Source: Hymenobacter terrenus
Lineage (GTDB): Bacteria; Bacteroidota; Bacteroidia; Cytophagales; Hymenobacteraceae
Direction of reading: 5' to 3'
Length of the DNA: 64,000 bases
Assembly: GCF_000972495.1 (NCBI RefSeq)
Contig: NZ_LATM01000003.1
Coordinates: 62,001 to 126,000 of the forward strand
The notes under the pieces are model-generated. The model saw only the letters and a list, made by a program, of their open reading frames with translations, did no database searches and was not told where the DNA came from. Position 1 is the stretch's first letter. Each line of letters starts with the position of its first letter. This document shows positions 8,516 through 17,301 of the stretch, piece after piece. The position numbers and the translations under genes were made by a program.

Positions 8516-8542
8516 GAGATGCCTCGGCTGCGCTCGGCATGA
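8516..8542. repeat. Copy of a TCATGC-GAGCGCAG-CGA-GCAT repeat
   Basis: Read on the minus strand it is TCATGCCGAGCGCAGCCGAG followed by GCATCTC. It matches, with a few transitions, the copy at 63024-63050. It lies in the 288-bp gap between the lipoprotein and the GspS-like gene, where I see no other gene. Confidence 0.6.
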
Positions 8543-8618
8543 TGGCCGCCCTGTACATCGCTTAACAGCTGCCCCTTTAAACCTACTGCGTCATGTCAGC
8601 AGGCTGTTAAACGAAAAG

Positions 8619-9308
8619 TTAACCGCCAAAGCCGCGGAAACCGCCGCGACTGCCGAAGCCGCTGCTGCGGCCGGCAGGGGCACTGCTCCGAAAGCTGGGC
8701 CGCGGCGCCGAGCGCACCGTAGAGCGGCTTTCCTGAATGCCAGCGTTGGGGGAGCTGGTGTTTCGGTTAAAGCCCCGGCCGAAGAAACCGCGACCTTGGT
8801 TCTGCCGCTCATTGGCCATGTTGGCGCGCCAGCCCTGGTTATTTTGGAGGATGCCGGGGTTGGCGTAGTAGCCGGGGTTGGGCGTGAGAAAGCGCCCGGC
8901 CATGAAGCCAATGCCGCTCCACATCAGCACGTCCATCATGCCGCTGCCTTGAGCGCGGTTTTCGGGATTCTGGCGGCTGTAGTCCTGCATCTGGCGCTGT
9001 AAGGCCTGGCCTTGCAGCGTATCGGTTTTGCCATCAAAACGGTGCAAAACCGCTGCTACTTCCTCTTTGCCAGCGGGGCGCTCAGCAGTGATTTTCCACT
9101 CGCCGGGCTTTATTTCGGTCATTTCCGTGATGACGCCCTGGCTGTAGGTTTCGCCGCCCCAGCTGCCTTCAGCGCCGTTTGCTTGGTTAGCGGTATCGTT
9201 ACCATTGTCGTTGGAGCAGGCCGGCATGGCCAGGCCCAGACTGCTAGCGGCAGCAATCAGCAACACATTGCGGCGCCAGTCGCCGAGGGAGTGGAAATGC
9301 TTTTTCAT
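8619..9308 (-). CDS. Lipoprotein paired with the GspS-like enzyme (YgiB-like by context)
   Basis: 229-residue predicted lipoprotein: signal peptide with lipobox AMPAC (Cys31). An N/D/G-rich linker leads to a small conserved-looking region (WGGETYSQGVITEMTEIKPGEW) and a hydrophobic Gly/Met stretch (GSGMMDVLMWSGIGFMAGRFL). The C-terminal third is Arg/Ser/Gly/Phe-rich, ending in SGFGSRGGFRGFGG. The layout (short lipoprotein, GM-rich helix, disordered RS/G tail) and the position upstream of a YgiC-type ATP-grasp gene resemble the YgiB/YgiC pairing of enterobacteria. Homology to YgiB is inferred from context, not shown. The function is unknown, probably at the cell envelope. Confidence 0.75.
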   Translation of the reverse strand: MKKHFHSLGDWRRNVLLIAAASSLGLAMPACSNDNGNDTANQANGAEGSWGGETYSQGVITEMTEIKPGEWKITAERPAGKEEVAAVLHRFDGKTDTLQGQALQRQMQDYSRQNPENRAQGSGMMDVLMWSGIGFMAGRFLTPNPGYYANPGILQNNQGWRANMANERQNQGRGFFGRGFNRNTSSPNAGIQESRSTVRSAPRPSFRSSAPAGRSSGFGSRGGFRGFGG

Positions 9309-9527
9309 AAAGAAATGTATCTAAATCACGATTTGAACGGATTTTCTTCTGATTGGTCGGACCTCGGCGGCAATTTGAGGAAGATAATGGAAACCTGATT
9401 TACCTAAAAATCGCGTCGGTTTCCTGTGTGCTACTTATGCAGCCGGCCTCCAAAGGGCCCAGCAAGCCAAGCATCAGCAAGGGAACAATCGTTTACAAAA
9501 CCTGCGAAATATGCCGGAATCCGTGGA

Positions 9528-10013
9528 TTAGATAAACCACTCTGCCGCCCGCTGCGTCAGTTGTTCCAGTGCAGCTTGGTCGTCTTGGTCGAAATCATTG
9601 AGTTGGTCGCTGTCCACGTCGAGCACGGCCACCACTTGGCCGTTTTTGATAATGGGCACGACGATTTCTGACTTGGAATCGGAACTGCACGCAATGTGGC
9701 CGGGGAAGGCTTCTACATCGGGTACGAGGATGGTTTGCGCCTGGGCCCAGCTGGCCCCGCACACGCCCTTGCCATGCCGGATGCGCGTGCAGGCAATGGG
9801 CCCTTGAAACGGCCCCAGCACCAGCTCATCACCTTTCACTAGGTAAAAGCCAACCCAGAAAAACCCGAAAGCCTGGCGCAGGGCCGCCGCGGTGTTGGCG
9901 AGGTTAGCCATCAGGTCGGGCTCGCCGGTGGTGAGGGCTTCGATTTGGGGTAGGAGTTGCTGGTACTGCTCGGCTTTGGTGAGCGTGGTGTCGAGAAAAA
10001 GGGTTTCAGCCAT
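9528..10013 (-). CDS. msrC: Free methionine-(R)-sulfoxide reductase (GAF domain)
   Basis: Single GAF domain of 161 residues, the standard fRMsr length. It reduces free methionine-R-sulfoxide through three conserved cysteines, seen here in GPIACTRIRHGKGVCG and GHIACSSDSKSEIVVP. WVGFYL and VLDVDSDQLNDFDQDD are further family landmarks. It is a cytosolic oxidative-stress repair enzyme. It is the last gene of a minus-strand series (J-domain protein, vWA, PurA-like, msrC), 115 bp after the PurA-like gene, so it may or may not be co-transcribed with it. Confidence 0.93.
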   Translation of the reverse strand: MAETLFLDTTLTKAEQYQQLLPQIEALTTGEPDLMANLANTAAALRQAFGFFWVGFYLVKGDELVLGPFQGPIACTRIRHGKGVCGASWAQAQTILVPDVEAFPGHIACSSDSKSEIVVPIIKNGQVVAVLDVDSDQLNDFDQDDQAALEQLTQRAAEWFI

Positions 10014-10128
10014 GGCGAAAAAGAGTTCAAATTGAGTGACGGTGCAACTTTCATGGAGTTATACCGCGCTGATAATTGTAGTCAACATGCAGTGGACTGG
10101 TGTGGGTTGCAAAAAACGCACAACGGCG

Positions 10129-11334
10129 CTACCCGAGCCCCGAGCCGTGACTACTGGAGCTAAACCGGCAACTGGCAAAATCGGCTTCGAGCAGTTCTGG
10201 GAGGGTCGTGGGCGCTACTTTTTGCAGCTGCTCGTCGTGCCAGCAGGGGAGAAGCCCATCCGGCAACTGGTCGATACAAGTCACCAGTAAATGCTTGGAC
10301 AGACCGGGCGAAAATGTGGCATCGCAGGTCAACGCGTAGTTGAGGAGCTCAATAGACAGTGGGCCGGCGCGAAAGTGCCCCTGGTAATCGTTTAGCTGGT
10401 TGGTTTCCCCGGCGGTATTGACGAGGGCGAGCGGGGCCTCGTGGGGCAGGGGCCCGGCGCCGTGGCGGGTATGATAGGCGCGGGTGACGTAGTGAATTTC
10501 GGCCGTCGCGGCCAGGGCCGGCTGGTTGCGGCGAAGCAGCGCCAGCGCGTTGGCCCTAGTAGTGCGGCTCCGCGTGACGTGCGGAAACAGGCCAAAGTCC
10601 ATATCGAGCAAAATGCCCTGGGCGCCCTCAAAAACATACGTTTGCCAGGGAGCGGCCGGGCCCAAAACAACAGCCTCCGCCACGAACTGAATACTTCCTT
10701 CCCCGTGCAGCTGGCTCAGTTCCCCAGCATATTCCGCGAAGCGCCGGTCCTCGGCCTCGTGGTCGAGCTGGTCGAAGTCGAAGCCGGTTTCAGCCTGGAT
10801 TCGGGCTCGGTAATGAGCGCGGATTTGGCCCAGCTTGTGGCTGTAAACGGCAGGAAAGCGCAGGTCATGGGCGTAGAGGCGCAGGGGCGTTTGCTCGTGG
10901 CGCTCGATGGTAGCCCCAAAGCCCAGACCGCAGCTGCCGTGACGGGCCGCGCCGCGCGCCGTTTCCAGCGCGCGGTTGTAGAGCACGTCGTAGTGCGTCG
11001 TGACGGGGCACAGCGCGTCTACCAGCAGGCGCGGCGCCGCGCCGGCTTCCCGCAGGGCCGCGTACTCTTTCAGCACCGAGCCGGGCGAAAACGTGCAGTA
11101 GGCCGACCAATAAGTGGGCACGCCGCGCAGGGTGCCGGCCCCGAAATTAGAGAAAACGTGGCGTTGCCCGTTGGCCGTGGCCACGGTATGCCCCGCCTGG
11201 TGGCCGCCGTTGAAGCGCACCACCAACGGCGTTTGTCCCTGCGCCAGGGCCTGGCCACAGAGCCAGTCCGTAGCCAAGCCTTTGCCTTCGTCGCCAAACC
11301 CCAGCCCGATTACGATATGCGCCTGTTTCGTCAC
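10129..11334 (-). CDS. Divergent adenylosuccinate synthetase (PurA) paralogue
   Basis: 401-residue member of the PurA fold. The GTP/IMP loop is GLGFGDEGKGLATDW with the catalytic Asp retained, followed by RFNGGHQAGHTV with the catalytic His (GHT) but Gln where PurA has Asn. The central FEGAQGILLDMDFGLFPHVT and TRHGAGPLPHE correspond to the IMP-binding core. The usual GRPRRCGW region is replaced by DYQGHFRAGPLS, and the C-terminal guanine-binding tail is shortened. It is therefore unlikely to be the housekeeping purA. The retained Asp argues against the phage diaminopurine enzyme PurZ, in which I recall a Ser at that site. The gene follows a vWA/pseudokinase pair; its substrate is unknown. Confidence 0.82.
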   Translation of the reverse strand: MTKQAHIVIGLGFGDEGKGLATDWLCGQALAQGQTPLVVRFNGGHQAGHTVATANGQRHVFSNFGAGTLRGVPTYWSAYCTFSPGSVLKEYAALREAGAAPRLLVDALCPVTTHYDVLYNRALETARGAARHGSCGLGFGATIERHEQTPLRLYAHDLRFPAVYSHKLGQIRAHYRARIQAETGFDFDQLDHEAEDRRFAEYAGELSQLHGEGSIQFVAEAVVLGPAAPWQTYVFEGAQGILLDMDFGLFPHVTRSRTTRANALALLRRNQPALAATAEIHYVTRAYHTRHGAGPLPHEAPLALVNTAGETNQLNDYQGHFRAGPLSIELLNYALTCDATFSPGLSKHLLVTCIDQLPDGLLPCWHDEQLQKVAPTTLPELLEADFASCRFSSSSHGSGLG

Positions 11335-11358
11335 CCGCGATATAAGCTATTTGAGGTA

Positions 11359-11466
11359 GCAAGAAGGGTGTAGAGACGCCACCCTTGGCGTCTCGTCGTC
11401 CGCGTAATTCGCCCGTTATCGTTCAACGACGAGACGCCAAGGGTGGCGTCTCTACACCCTTCTTGC
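11359..11466. repeat. Perfect 41-bp inverted repeat, GAGACGC family
   Basis: 11359-11399 and 11426-11466 are exact reverse complements separated by 26 bp. Each arm holds its own stem (GAGACGCC/GGCGTCTC). The core and the GTCGT flank are shared with 3174-3272. It lies between the vWA stop and the PurA-like start and could act as a terminator or attenuator. Confidence 0.9.
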
Positions 11467-11493
11467 AGCGTTCTGATTAATTCAACCACTCGC

Positions 11494-12429
11494 TTACAGC
11501 TTAAAAATGCCGCCTAGCCAGTCCTTTTTATCGGTGGTAGCGAGGCCGCGAGAGGCGTGCACCAGCGCGTGCTGCACGGTGCCGGCCGTTTTCTGGTCGA
11601 ATGAAGCCAAAATGTCCTTCAGCTCCACGCCGTGCACGAGGGCCACGGCGGTGGCAATGGTTTCGGCAATGGCGTTATAGTCATCGAGGATGATGAGACG
11701 CTCGCCCAATACTTTCTTCCAATAGCCCAGCACACTGGGGTCGTCGCGGTAGCTGCCTTCGTTCACGTGGATGTGGAATACGTGGTAGCTGCGCTGCGCC
11801 TCTTCTAGCAGTTGCTGGTCGGTCAGGTCCTCGGCTTCGGGGTAGCCCATGATGGCCTTGAGGGCGTTGGCCTGGAGCACGTCCCAGGCGGCTTCGTCAC
11901 CGATGGTGAACAGGAAACCCTTCTGGCCCCGCTTCTCGAAGCAGTCGCACGAGGTGTGCCGGGCCGCAAACAGCCAGGCCAGCGTGTACGATTCGCGGCT
12001 CTGGCCCCCGCCGTTGCCTTCGAGGTAGATGCCCGTCAACCACTGGTCCAGCTCGGCCGTGCCGCTTTCAAACTGGCCCACTTGCAGTGGGTAGCTGTCG
12101 GAATGGTGGTCGCCGATGCCGCCGAATAGGAGCTGAGGGTGCGCCACGCCGTGGTCGATGAGCGTATTCATGAGCGGTCCCAGCTTTTCGCGCACCAGAA
12201 TTTCGGGAATACGGCCCATGCTGCCGGTTTCGTCCAGAAACACGGCAATGGCCAACGACTCCGGGTGAATGTCAGAATCCCGGCTTTCCCGAAATTTCAC
12301 TCCCTTGGGCAACAGCTGGTCACCGGCGCGGCCACTGCGGTTGTTGGTGAAAATGTCATCGGCGCTGCTGCCAACGCGGGTGTCTTTGAGGAAGTCGTAC
12401 GCATCGTCCGACCATTTCGTGTAGCCCAT
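11494..12429 (-). CDS. vWA-domain protein
   Basis: 311-residue soluble protein with a von Willebrand factor A fold. The metal-dependent adhesion site motif is intact as FLDETGSMG (Asp66, Thr, Ser, Met). A downstream GIGDHHSDSYPLQ carries further metal-site acids and histidines, and FLFTIGDEAAW gives the third strand. There is no signal peptide or membrane helix, so it is cytosolic. Its start lies only 4 bp after the stop of the J-domain/pseudokinase gene, indicating translational coupling and joint function. vWA-kinase pairs occur in several bacterial regulatory and conflict modules, for example MoxR/vWA and Ter systems. I cannot place this one in a named system. Confidence 0.85.
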   Translation of the reverse strand: MGYTKWSDDAYDFLKDTRVGSSADDIFTNNRSGRAGDQLLPKGVKFRESRDSDIHPESLAIAVFLDETGSMGRIPEILVREKLGPLMNTLIDHGVAHPQLLFGGIGDHHSDSYPLQVGQFESGTAELDQWLTGIYLEGNGGGQSRESYTLAWLFAARHTSCDCFEKRGQKGFLFTIGDEAAWDVLQANALKAIMGYPEAEDLTDQQLLEEAQRSYHVFHIHVNEGSYRDDPSVLGYWKKVLGERLIILDDYNAIAETIATAVALVHGVELKDILASFDQKTAGTVQHALVHASRGLATTDKKDWLGGIFKL

Positions 12430-12433
12430 GGGA

Positions 12434-13312
12434 TTAAATGTTTAAAGGGTGAAATTCTCGTTTCGGGTAAAGCTGCCGCAGCAGCTTCCGGTACTCACTA
12501 AAGGCATTGAAAGCGTTGTGCTGCGGCTTCAGCAGGAAGTCCACCAGCCGCTCGTCTATGGTTGCGCGAAGCCGCACCCCGTTGCCCGACGCGTCGCCGA
12601 GCAGGCACACGGCCGTGCGTTTGGCCAAGGCTAGGTCGATGCCCGGCGCGGCGCGCTTGGCGGCAAACGTGGCGTCGGGGTACCAGAGCCGGTACTTGCC
12701 CGAAATGGTGGACAGCGGCCCGTTCAGTGAGGTAAGATGGTAAAACGACAGGCACACGAGCCCGTGGGTTTCGGGTACCAGCGCCAGCGACTCGGGGTTG
12801 AGGCCCGCGTGGCAAAAGCCCGCCTGGTGCAGCCAGGCCACAAATTCCAACATGCGGCTCAATACCCAGGCCACGTGGTGGGCTGGTAGTACCAGCCCGG
12901 CCAGCGGCACCACCCGAGCGGCCGTGGTAGCCAGCAGGGCCGGGCCATCCCAGGCCAGCGCCGCGGGCAGGTACTGGTGAAAATGCTGAGCGGCGGGGTC
13001 ACGAAGGGCCAGCAGGCGCTGATAGTTGGCCTGCGACTGGTGCAAGAGCGTGCGCTCGCCCTCGAAGCGCAGCCGGTTGCCGGGCAGCACGCGCAGCGGG
13101 CCGGCATCGTCGGTCAGGCGGAGCAGCGCCTCCAGCTGCTCCACGTACAGGTTGAGGCGGGCGACGGCGTCGGTGGCGTCGGGGAGCTGGCACACGTCGG
13201 GGTGCAGCAGCTTGAGGTAGGTCAGGTATTCCTTCCGGTAGTTGAGGCGGGTGAAAACGTCGTCGGGATGGCGGGAAGCGAGGATTTTCGAGAGTAGCGC
13301 CTGGGCATCCAT
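12434..13312 (-). CDS. J-domain-like / pseudokinase fusion protein
   Basis: 292 residues from the ATG at 13310-13312. The N-terminus resembles a compact J domain: a YRKEYLTYLKLL helix, HPD at residues 37-39, and a helix DAVARLNLYVEQLEALL. The C-terminal half looks like a degenerate protein-kinase lobe: LHQAGFCHAGLNPESLALV aligns with the catalytic loop pattern H-x-D-L-K-P-E-N but lacks the catalytic Asp and Lys, and no DFG is seen. It is thus a predicted pseudokinase. It is directly coupled to the downstream vWA gene. A role in recruiting a chaperone or sensing a ligand is speculation. The fold calls come from motif reading and need a profile search. Confidence 0.7.
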   Translation of the reverse strand: MDAQALLSKILASRHPDDVFTRLNYRKEYLTYLKLLHPDVCQLPDATDAVARLNLYVEQLEALLRLTDDAGPLRVLPGNRLRFEGERTLLHQSQANYQRLLALRDPAAQHFHQYLPAALAWDGPALLATTAARVVPLAGLVLPAHHVAWVLSRMLEFVAWLHQAGFCHAGLNPESLALVPETHGLVCLSFYHLTSLNGPLSTISGKYRLWYPDATFAAKRAAPGIDLALAKRTAVCLLGDASGNGVRLRATIDERLVDFLLKPQHNAFNAFSEYRKLLRQLYPKREFHPLNI

Positions 13313-13361
13313 ACACAAACGAGAGGAGGTGAAGGCGGCAGCTCAGCCGCGGGGCAGCAAG

Positions 13362-14396
13362 TTACTCATTCACATACCAGAACAGTTCATCGGGCCCAAC
13401 ATTTTGACAATCCCGGATATGCTGTAGTCCCAGGCGCGGCGCCGCGATGCCCTGCCCCAGCTTCAGGGGCGCCCGAAATACCCGGATTTCATCCCAAAGA
13501 TTGGCCTGGAGCAACGCATTGATCACCGTGGGGCCGCCCTCCACGAGCACCGACTGCACCTGGCGCTGGTAGAGGTCGGCCAGCACCTGCGGCATGAGGT
13601 CATCGGCCTCGGACAGCGTGGCTGAGTTGAGGTTAGTAGTGTGGCGCGGCTGGCGATAGGTGTAGATGAGTGTGGGCTGCGAGCCGTCGAGCAGATGGTG
13701 GGTAGGCGGGAGGCTGAGGTTTTTGTCGATGACCAGGCGGGTGGGCTGGGGGCCGGGCCAGTCGCGTACATTCAGGCGGGGGTTGTCGTGCAGGGCCGTG
13801 CGCGTGCCCACCAGAATGGCCTGCTCCTCGGCCCGCCACTGGTGGGTGAGCAAGCCGGCCTGCGGGCAGCTGATTTGTACCGACTGGAAGTAGCGCCCGG
13901 CCAGAAATCCGTCGGCCGTTTCGGCCCATTTCAGCACCAGGTAGGGCCGCTTCTTCTCGTGGAAAGTGAAAAAGCGACGATTGAGCCAGCGGCCTTCTTC
14001 CGCTAGCAAGCCGGTTTCGACCTTTACGCCGGCGGCCCGGAGCTTCTCGATGCCGCGCCCCGCTACCAGCGGAAACGGGTCTTCATTGCAGATAACGACT
14101 TCGGGAACACCCTTCGCAAGGAGCAAATCGGCGCAGGGCGGCGTTTTGCCGTGGTGGGCGCACGGCTCCAGCGTCACGTACACGCGGCTTTCTTTGAGCA
14201 ATGACTGGTCGGCCACCGCCGCCAGCGCGTTTACTTCGGCGTGGGGGCCGCCGTGCTGCCGGTGCCAGCCCTCGCCGATAATACGTCCCTGGTGCGTTAC
14301 TACGCAGCCTACCAGAGGATTGGGGCGGGCATAGCCGGTGCCAAGGTGCGCCAAATCGAGGGCGCGGCGCATGAAAGTGGCGTCATCAGTGTTCAT
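13362..14396 (-). CDS. ribD: Bifunctional riboflavin deaminase/reductase
   Basis: 344-residue two-domain enzyme for the second and third steps of riboflavin synthesis. The N-terminal deaminase has the Zn site GPHAEVNAL and PCAHHGKTPPCADLL; the C-terminal reductase begins around RPYLVLKWAETADGFLAG. The length is normal. It is divergent from prmC, sharing a 54-bp upstream region. No FMN riboswitch is visible upstream, and no other rib genes lie in the window. Confidence 0.93.
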   Translation of the reverse strand: MNTDDATFMRRALDLAHLGTGYARPNPLVGCVVTHQGRIIGEGWHRQHGGPHAEVNALAAVADQSLLKESRVYVTLEPCAHHGKTPPCADLLLAKGVPEVVICNEDPFPLVAGRGIEKLRAAGVKVETGLLAEEGRWLNRRFFTFHEKKRPYLVLKWAETADGFLAGRYFQSVQISCPQAGLLTHQWRAEEQAILVGTRTALHDNPRLNVRDWPGPQPTRLVIDKNLSLPPTHHLLDGSQPTLIYTYRQPRHTTNLNSATLSEADDLMPQVLADLYQRQVQSVLVEGGPTVINALLQANLWDEIRVFRAPLKLGQGIAAPRLGLQHIRDCQNVGPDELFWYVNE

Positions 14397-14437
14397 GGTG
14401 CGAAGGTAGGAACGCGGCCTTGGCTACCCCTGAGCCC

Positions 14438-14445
14438 TACCTTTG
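14438..14445 (+). promoter_or_regulatory. TACCTTTG -7 box upstream of prmC
   Basis: Matches TAnnTTTG and sits only 5 bp before the ATG at 14451, implying a very short or leaderless transcript if used. Confidence 0.5.
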
Positions 14446-14450
14446 TTCCA

Positions 14451-15308
14451 ATGAACGTCCGCGAATTTACTGCCTCCGTAACTGCTGCTCTCCAACCAAT
14501 TTACCCTGAGCGCGAAGCCCAGGCCATTGCCGCGCTGGTAGTGGAGCACCTGTTGCATGCGGACTCGCTGCAGCGCCTGATGCGGGCCCAGGAGCAGGTG
14601 CCACCCGAAACACTGGCCGCCCTGCTGCCCCTGCAAACGCGCCTGCTGGCCCACGAGCCGGTGCAGTACGTTCTGGGTACGGCGCATTTTGAAGGCATGG
14701 AGCTCGAAGTGACGCCCGCCACGCTCATCCCTCGTCCCGAAACCGAAGAGCTGGTGAACCTGATAAAGCAGGAGCAGCAGGGGCGCCCCGGCCTGCAAGT
14801 GCTCGACGTAGGCACGGGCTCCGGTTGCTTGGCGCTCGCGCTGGCTCGCATGCTGCCCGATGTTCAGGTGCTGGCCGTGGATATTTCGGCCGAAGCGCTG
14901 GCCGTGGCCCGCCGGAACGCCGTCCGCTATGCCCCAGGTGTGGCTTTTCAGCAGCTTGATATTCTTCATGAAATGCCGACCGGGCTGGCCCCTGGCACCC
15001 TGGATATCCTGGTGAGCAATCCGCCCTACGTGCGCGAAAGCGAGCGGCCGTTGATGCGCGACAACGTGCTGGCCTGGGAGCCGGCAACGGCGCTATTCGT
15101 GCCCGACGAGGACCCGCTGCTATTCTACCGCCGCCTGCGCGACATTGGCCTTGCGCTGCTGCGCCCCGGTGGCGGATTATACCTGGAAATCAACGAAGCG
15201 CTCGGCACTGAAACCGCAGCTTTGCTCCAGGGAAACGGCTACAAGAGCGTGCGGATAATGCCAGACATGTTTGGCAAGGCGCGGGTGGTTTGCGGAAGAC
15301 GCAGCTAG
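14451..15308 (+). CDS. prmC: Peptide chain release factor N5-glutamine methyltransferase
   Basis: SAM-dependent methyltransferase modifying the GGQ glutamine of release factors RF1/RF2. The N-terminal helical domain includes EPVQYVLGTAHFEGMELEV and IPRPETEELV. The SAM motif is VLDVGTGSGCLALALA, and the catalytic NPPY is at about residue 189 (SNPPYVRESE). The 285-residue length is typical. The frame is open further upstream to 14241, but that part is antisense to ribD. The ATG at 14451 is the first to fit the family and follows a -7 box. Confidence 0.92.
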   Translation: MNVREFTASVTAALQPIYPEREAQAIAALVVEHLLHADSLQRLMRAQEQVPPETLAALLPLQTRLLAHEPVQYVLGTAHFEGMELEVTPATLIPRPETEELVNLIKQEQQGRPGLQVLDVGTGSGCLALALARMLPDVQVLAVDISAEALAVARRNAVRYAPGVAFQQLDILHEMPTGLAPGTLDILVSNPPYVRESERPLMRDNVLAWEPATALFVPDEDPLLFYRRLRDIGLALLRPGGGLYLEINEALGTETAALLQGNGYKSVRIMPDMFGKARVVCGRRS

Positions 15309-15476
15309 CTATTTAATAGCGTATTGCTTTCGTGCGAGGGACGGTTTAGCTTACTTGGCAAAGGAGGGAAAATCTTGTAAATAGTGGGTGAAACGCCTTC
15401 AAACAAGCAGCTTGTTTTGGCGTTATTTGCACCACATACGTACTCGTTCTTTCCACCTTTCTAATTTACCCATTTC

Positions 15477-17156
15477 ATGAGTCAAGAGCCAAATTCCACG
15501 TCCGGTGAAAACGGTACGGCCGTGACCGGCAGCGGCAGCGCCCAGGATGGACGCCTGGCCGCCGGCGAGCAAGCCCAGACCCTGACCACGCGCCAGGGCC
15601 ACCCCGTCTACGATAATCAGAACTCGCGCACCGTGGGCAACCGCGGCCCCGTGACCCTGGAGAACTACCAGCTCCTCGAAAAAATCAGCCATTTCGACCG
15701 GGAGCGGATTCCCGAGCGCGTGGTGCACGCCCGCGGCGCGGGGGCGCACGGCGTGTTCGAAGCCTACGGCAAGGTGGGCGACGAGCCCATTGAGAAGTAC
15801 ACCCGCGCCAAGCTGTTCAACACGCCCGGCAAGGAAACGCCGGTGTTCGTGCGCTTTTCCACCGTCATTCACAGCAGCCACTCGCCCGAAACCCTGCGCG
15901 ACCCCCGCGGCTTCGCAGTGAAGTTTTACACCGAGGATGGCAACTGGGACTTGGTCGGCAATAACCTGAAGGTGTTTTTCGTCCGCGACGCGTTGAAGTT
16001 CCCGGACGTGATTCACGCACTCAAGCCCGACCCGGTGACCAATCGGCAGGACGGTGGCCGCATCTTCGATTTCATGAGCAACACGCCCGAGTCGGTGCAC
16101 ATGCTCACCTTCCTGTTTTCGCCCTGGGGCATCCCGGCCAACTACCGCCAGATGCAGGGCTCGGGCGTGAACACCTATAAGTGGGTGAACAAAGACGGCG
16201 TGGGCGTGCTGGTGAAATACCACTGGGAGCCCCTGCAAGGCATCAAAAACCTGACCCAGCCCGAAGCCGAAGCCATTCAGGCCAAGAACTTCAACCACGC
16301 CACCGAGGACCTGTTCGAAGCCATTGAGGCCGGCAACTTCCCGCAGTGGGAGCTGCGCGTGCAGATTATGGAAGACGGCGAGCATCCCGAACTCGACTTC
16401 GACCCGCTCGACGACACCAAAATCTGGCCCGAAGACCAGTTCCCGCACCTGCCCGTCGGTAAAATGACCCTCAACCGCAACCCCGAAAACTACTTCGCCG
16501 AAGTGGAGCAGGCGGCGTTCGGCACCGGCGTGCTCGTGGACGGCCTCGATTTCTCGGACGACAAGATGCTGCAAGGCCGCACCTTCTCGTATTCGGACAC
16601 GCAGCGCTACCGGGTGGGCACCAACTACTTGCAGCTGCCCATCAACGCGCCCAAAAAGCACGTGGCCACCAACCAGCGCGATGGCCAAATGACCTTCCAC
16701 GTGGACGCGGCCCCCAACCAGAACCCCCACGTGAACTACGAGCCCAGCTCCCTCAACGGCCTCACGGAGAGCCCCCGCGCCGGCCGAGAGCACGAGCCCG
16801 CCTACGAGGCCCGCCTCGTGCGTCAGAAAATCGACCGCCACGGCGACGCGGACTTCAAGCAAGCCGGCGAGCGCTGGAACCTGCACGAAGATTGGGAGAA
16901 AGACGACCTCATCAACAACCTGACCGACGCGCTGAGCGCCGCCACCCCCGAAGTTCAAAACCGCATGGTGGAGCTGTTCACGAAGTGCGACGCCGAGTAT
17001 GGCCGTCGCCTGCGCGAGAGCCTCGAAAACGTAGCCATGAACCCCGGCGCGGCTAGCAGCCGCTACCTGGGCCGTCGCTCGCGCAACGCCAACGGCAAAG
17101 ACGCCCAGGCGGTGCAGCAAGCCGAGGAGATGGCGCACGACGCCAAGCCGTATTAA
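15477..17156 (+). CDS. katA: Heme catalase
   Basis: Monofunctional catalase decomposing hydrogen peroxide, 559 residues. The distal His is in [12 protein letters not shown] (about residue 82), the distal Asn in GNWDLVGNN, and the proximal heme-ligand Tyr in [12 protein letters not shown] (about residue 371). The length falls between small-subunit (about 480) and large-subunit (over 650) catalases, and there is no C-terminal flavodoxin-like domain. A low-complexity N-terminal extension of about 35 residues precedes the core. No signal peptide is seen. A strong 26-bp terminator hairpin follows, so it is probably monocistronic. A 601-residue antisense frame here is a composition artefact. Confidence 0.95.
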   Translation: MSQEPNSTSGENGTAVTGSGSAQDGRLAAGEQAQTLTTRQGHPVYDNQNSRTVGNRGPVTLENYQLLEKISHFDRERIPERVVHARGAGAHGVFEAYGKVGDEPIEKYTRAKLFNTPGKETPVFVRFSTVIHSSHSPETLRDPRGFAVKFYTEDGNWDLVGNNLKVFFVRDALKFPDVIHALKPDPVTNRQDGGRIFDFMSNTPESVHMLTFLFSPWGIPANYRQMQGSGVNTYKWVNKDGVGVLVKYHWEPLQGIKNLTQPEAEAIQAKNFNHATEDLFEAIEAGNFPQWELRVQIMEDGEHPELDFDPLDDTKIWPEDQFPHLPVGKMTLNRNPENYFAEVEQAAFGTGVLVDGLDFSDDKMLQGRTFSYSDTQRYRVGTNYLQLPINAPKKHVATNQRDGQMTFHVDAAPNQNPHVNYEPSSLNGLTESPRAGREHEPAYEARLVRQKIDRHGDADFKQAGERWNLHEDWEKDDLINNLTDALSAATPEVQNRMVELFTKCDAEYGRRLRESLENVAMNPGAASSRYLGRRSRNANGKDAQAVQQAEEMAHDAKPY

Positions 17157-17214
17157 CGGTGCCTCGCCCCCGCCTCCTCTCCGAAAAAGTAGCAGGGGCA
17201 TTGGTTCGAAACCC

Positions 17215-17270
17215 GGCCGTTCACACAAAAAAGCCCCTGCATTCGCAGGGGCTTTTTTGTGTGAACGGCC
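17215..17270 (+). terminator. 26-bp perfect stem terminator after catalase
   Basis: 17215-17240 and 17245-17270 are exact reverse complements with a 4-nt ATTC loop. They include AAAAAAGCCCCTGC / GCAGGGGCTTTTTT, so the stem can act in either direction. Confidence 0.85.
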
Positions 17271-17301
17271 GCCGTAATGCCGGCTTGGGCAACCGTAGCG
17301 C

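Noticed and set aside
10129..11334. PurZ-type diaminopurine (Z-genome) synthetase
   Set aside because: The catalytic Asp of the GDEGKG loop is retained, whereas PurZ is recalled to have a Ser there, and no phage genes surround it.
10441..11373. Long plus-strand frame opposite the PurA-like gene
   Set aside because: No domain; the minus strand shows clear GDEGKG and GHT motifs.
15423..17228. 601-residue open frame on the minus strand opposite catalase
   Set aside because: The plus strand encodes a complete catalase with all active residues; the antisense frame is His/Val/Gly-rich and has no family motif. It is a GC-codon-bias artefact.
17190..17275. tRNA gene suggested by GGTTCGAAACCC
   Set aside because: No acceptor or anticodon stems can be folded; the region is a terminator hairpin.
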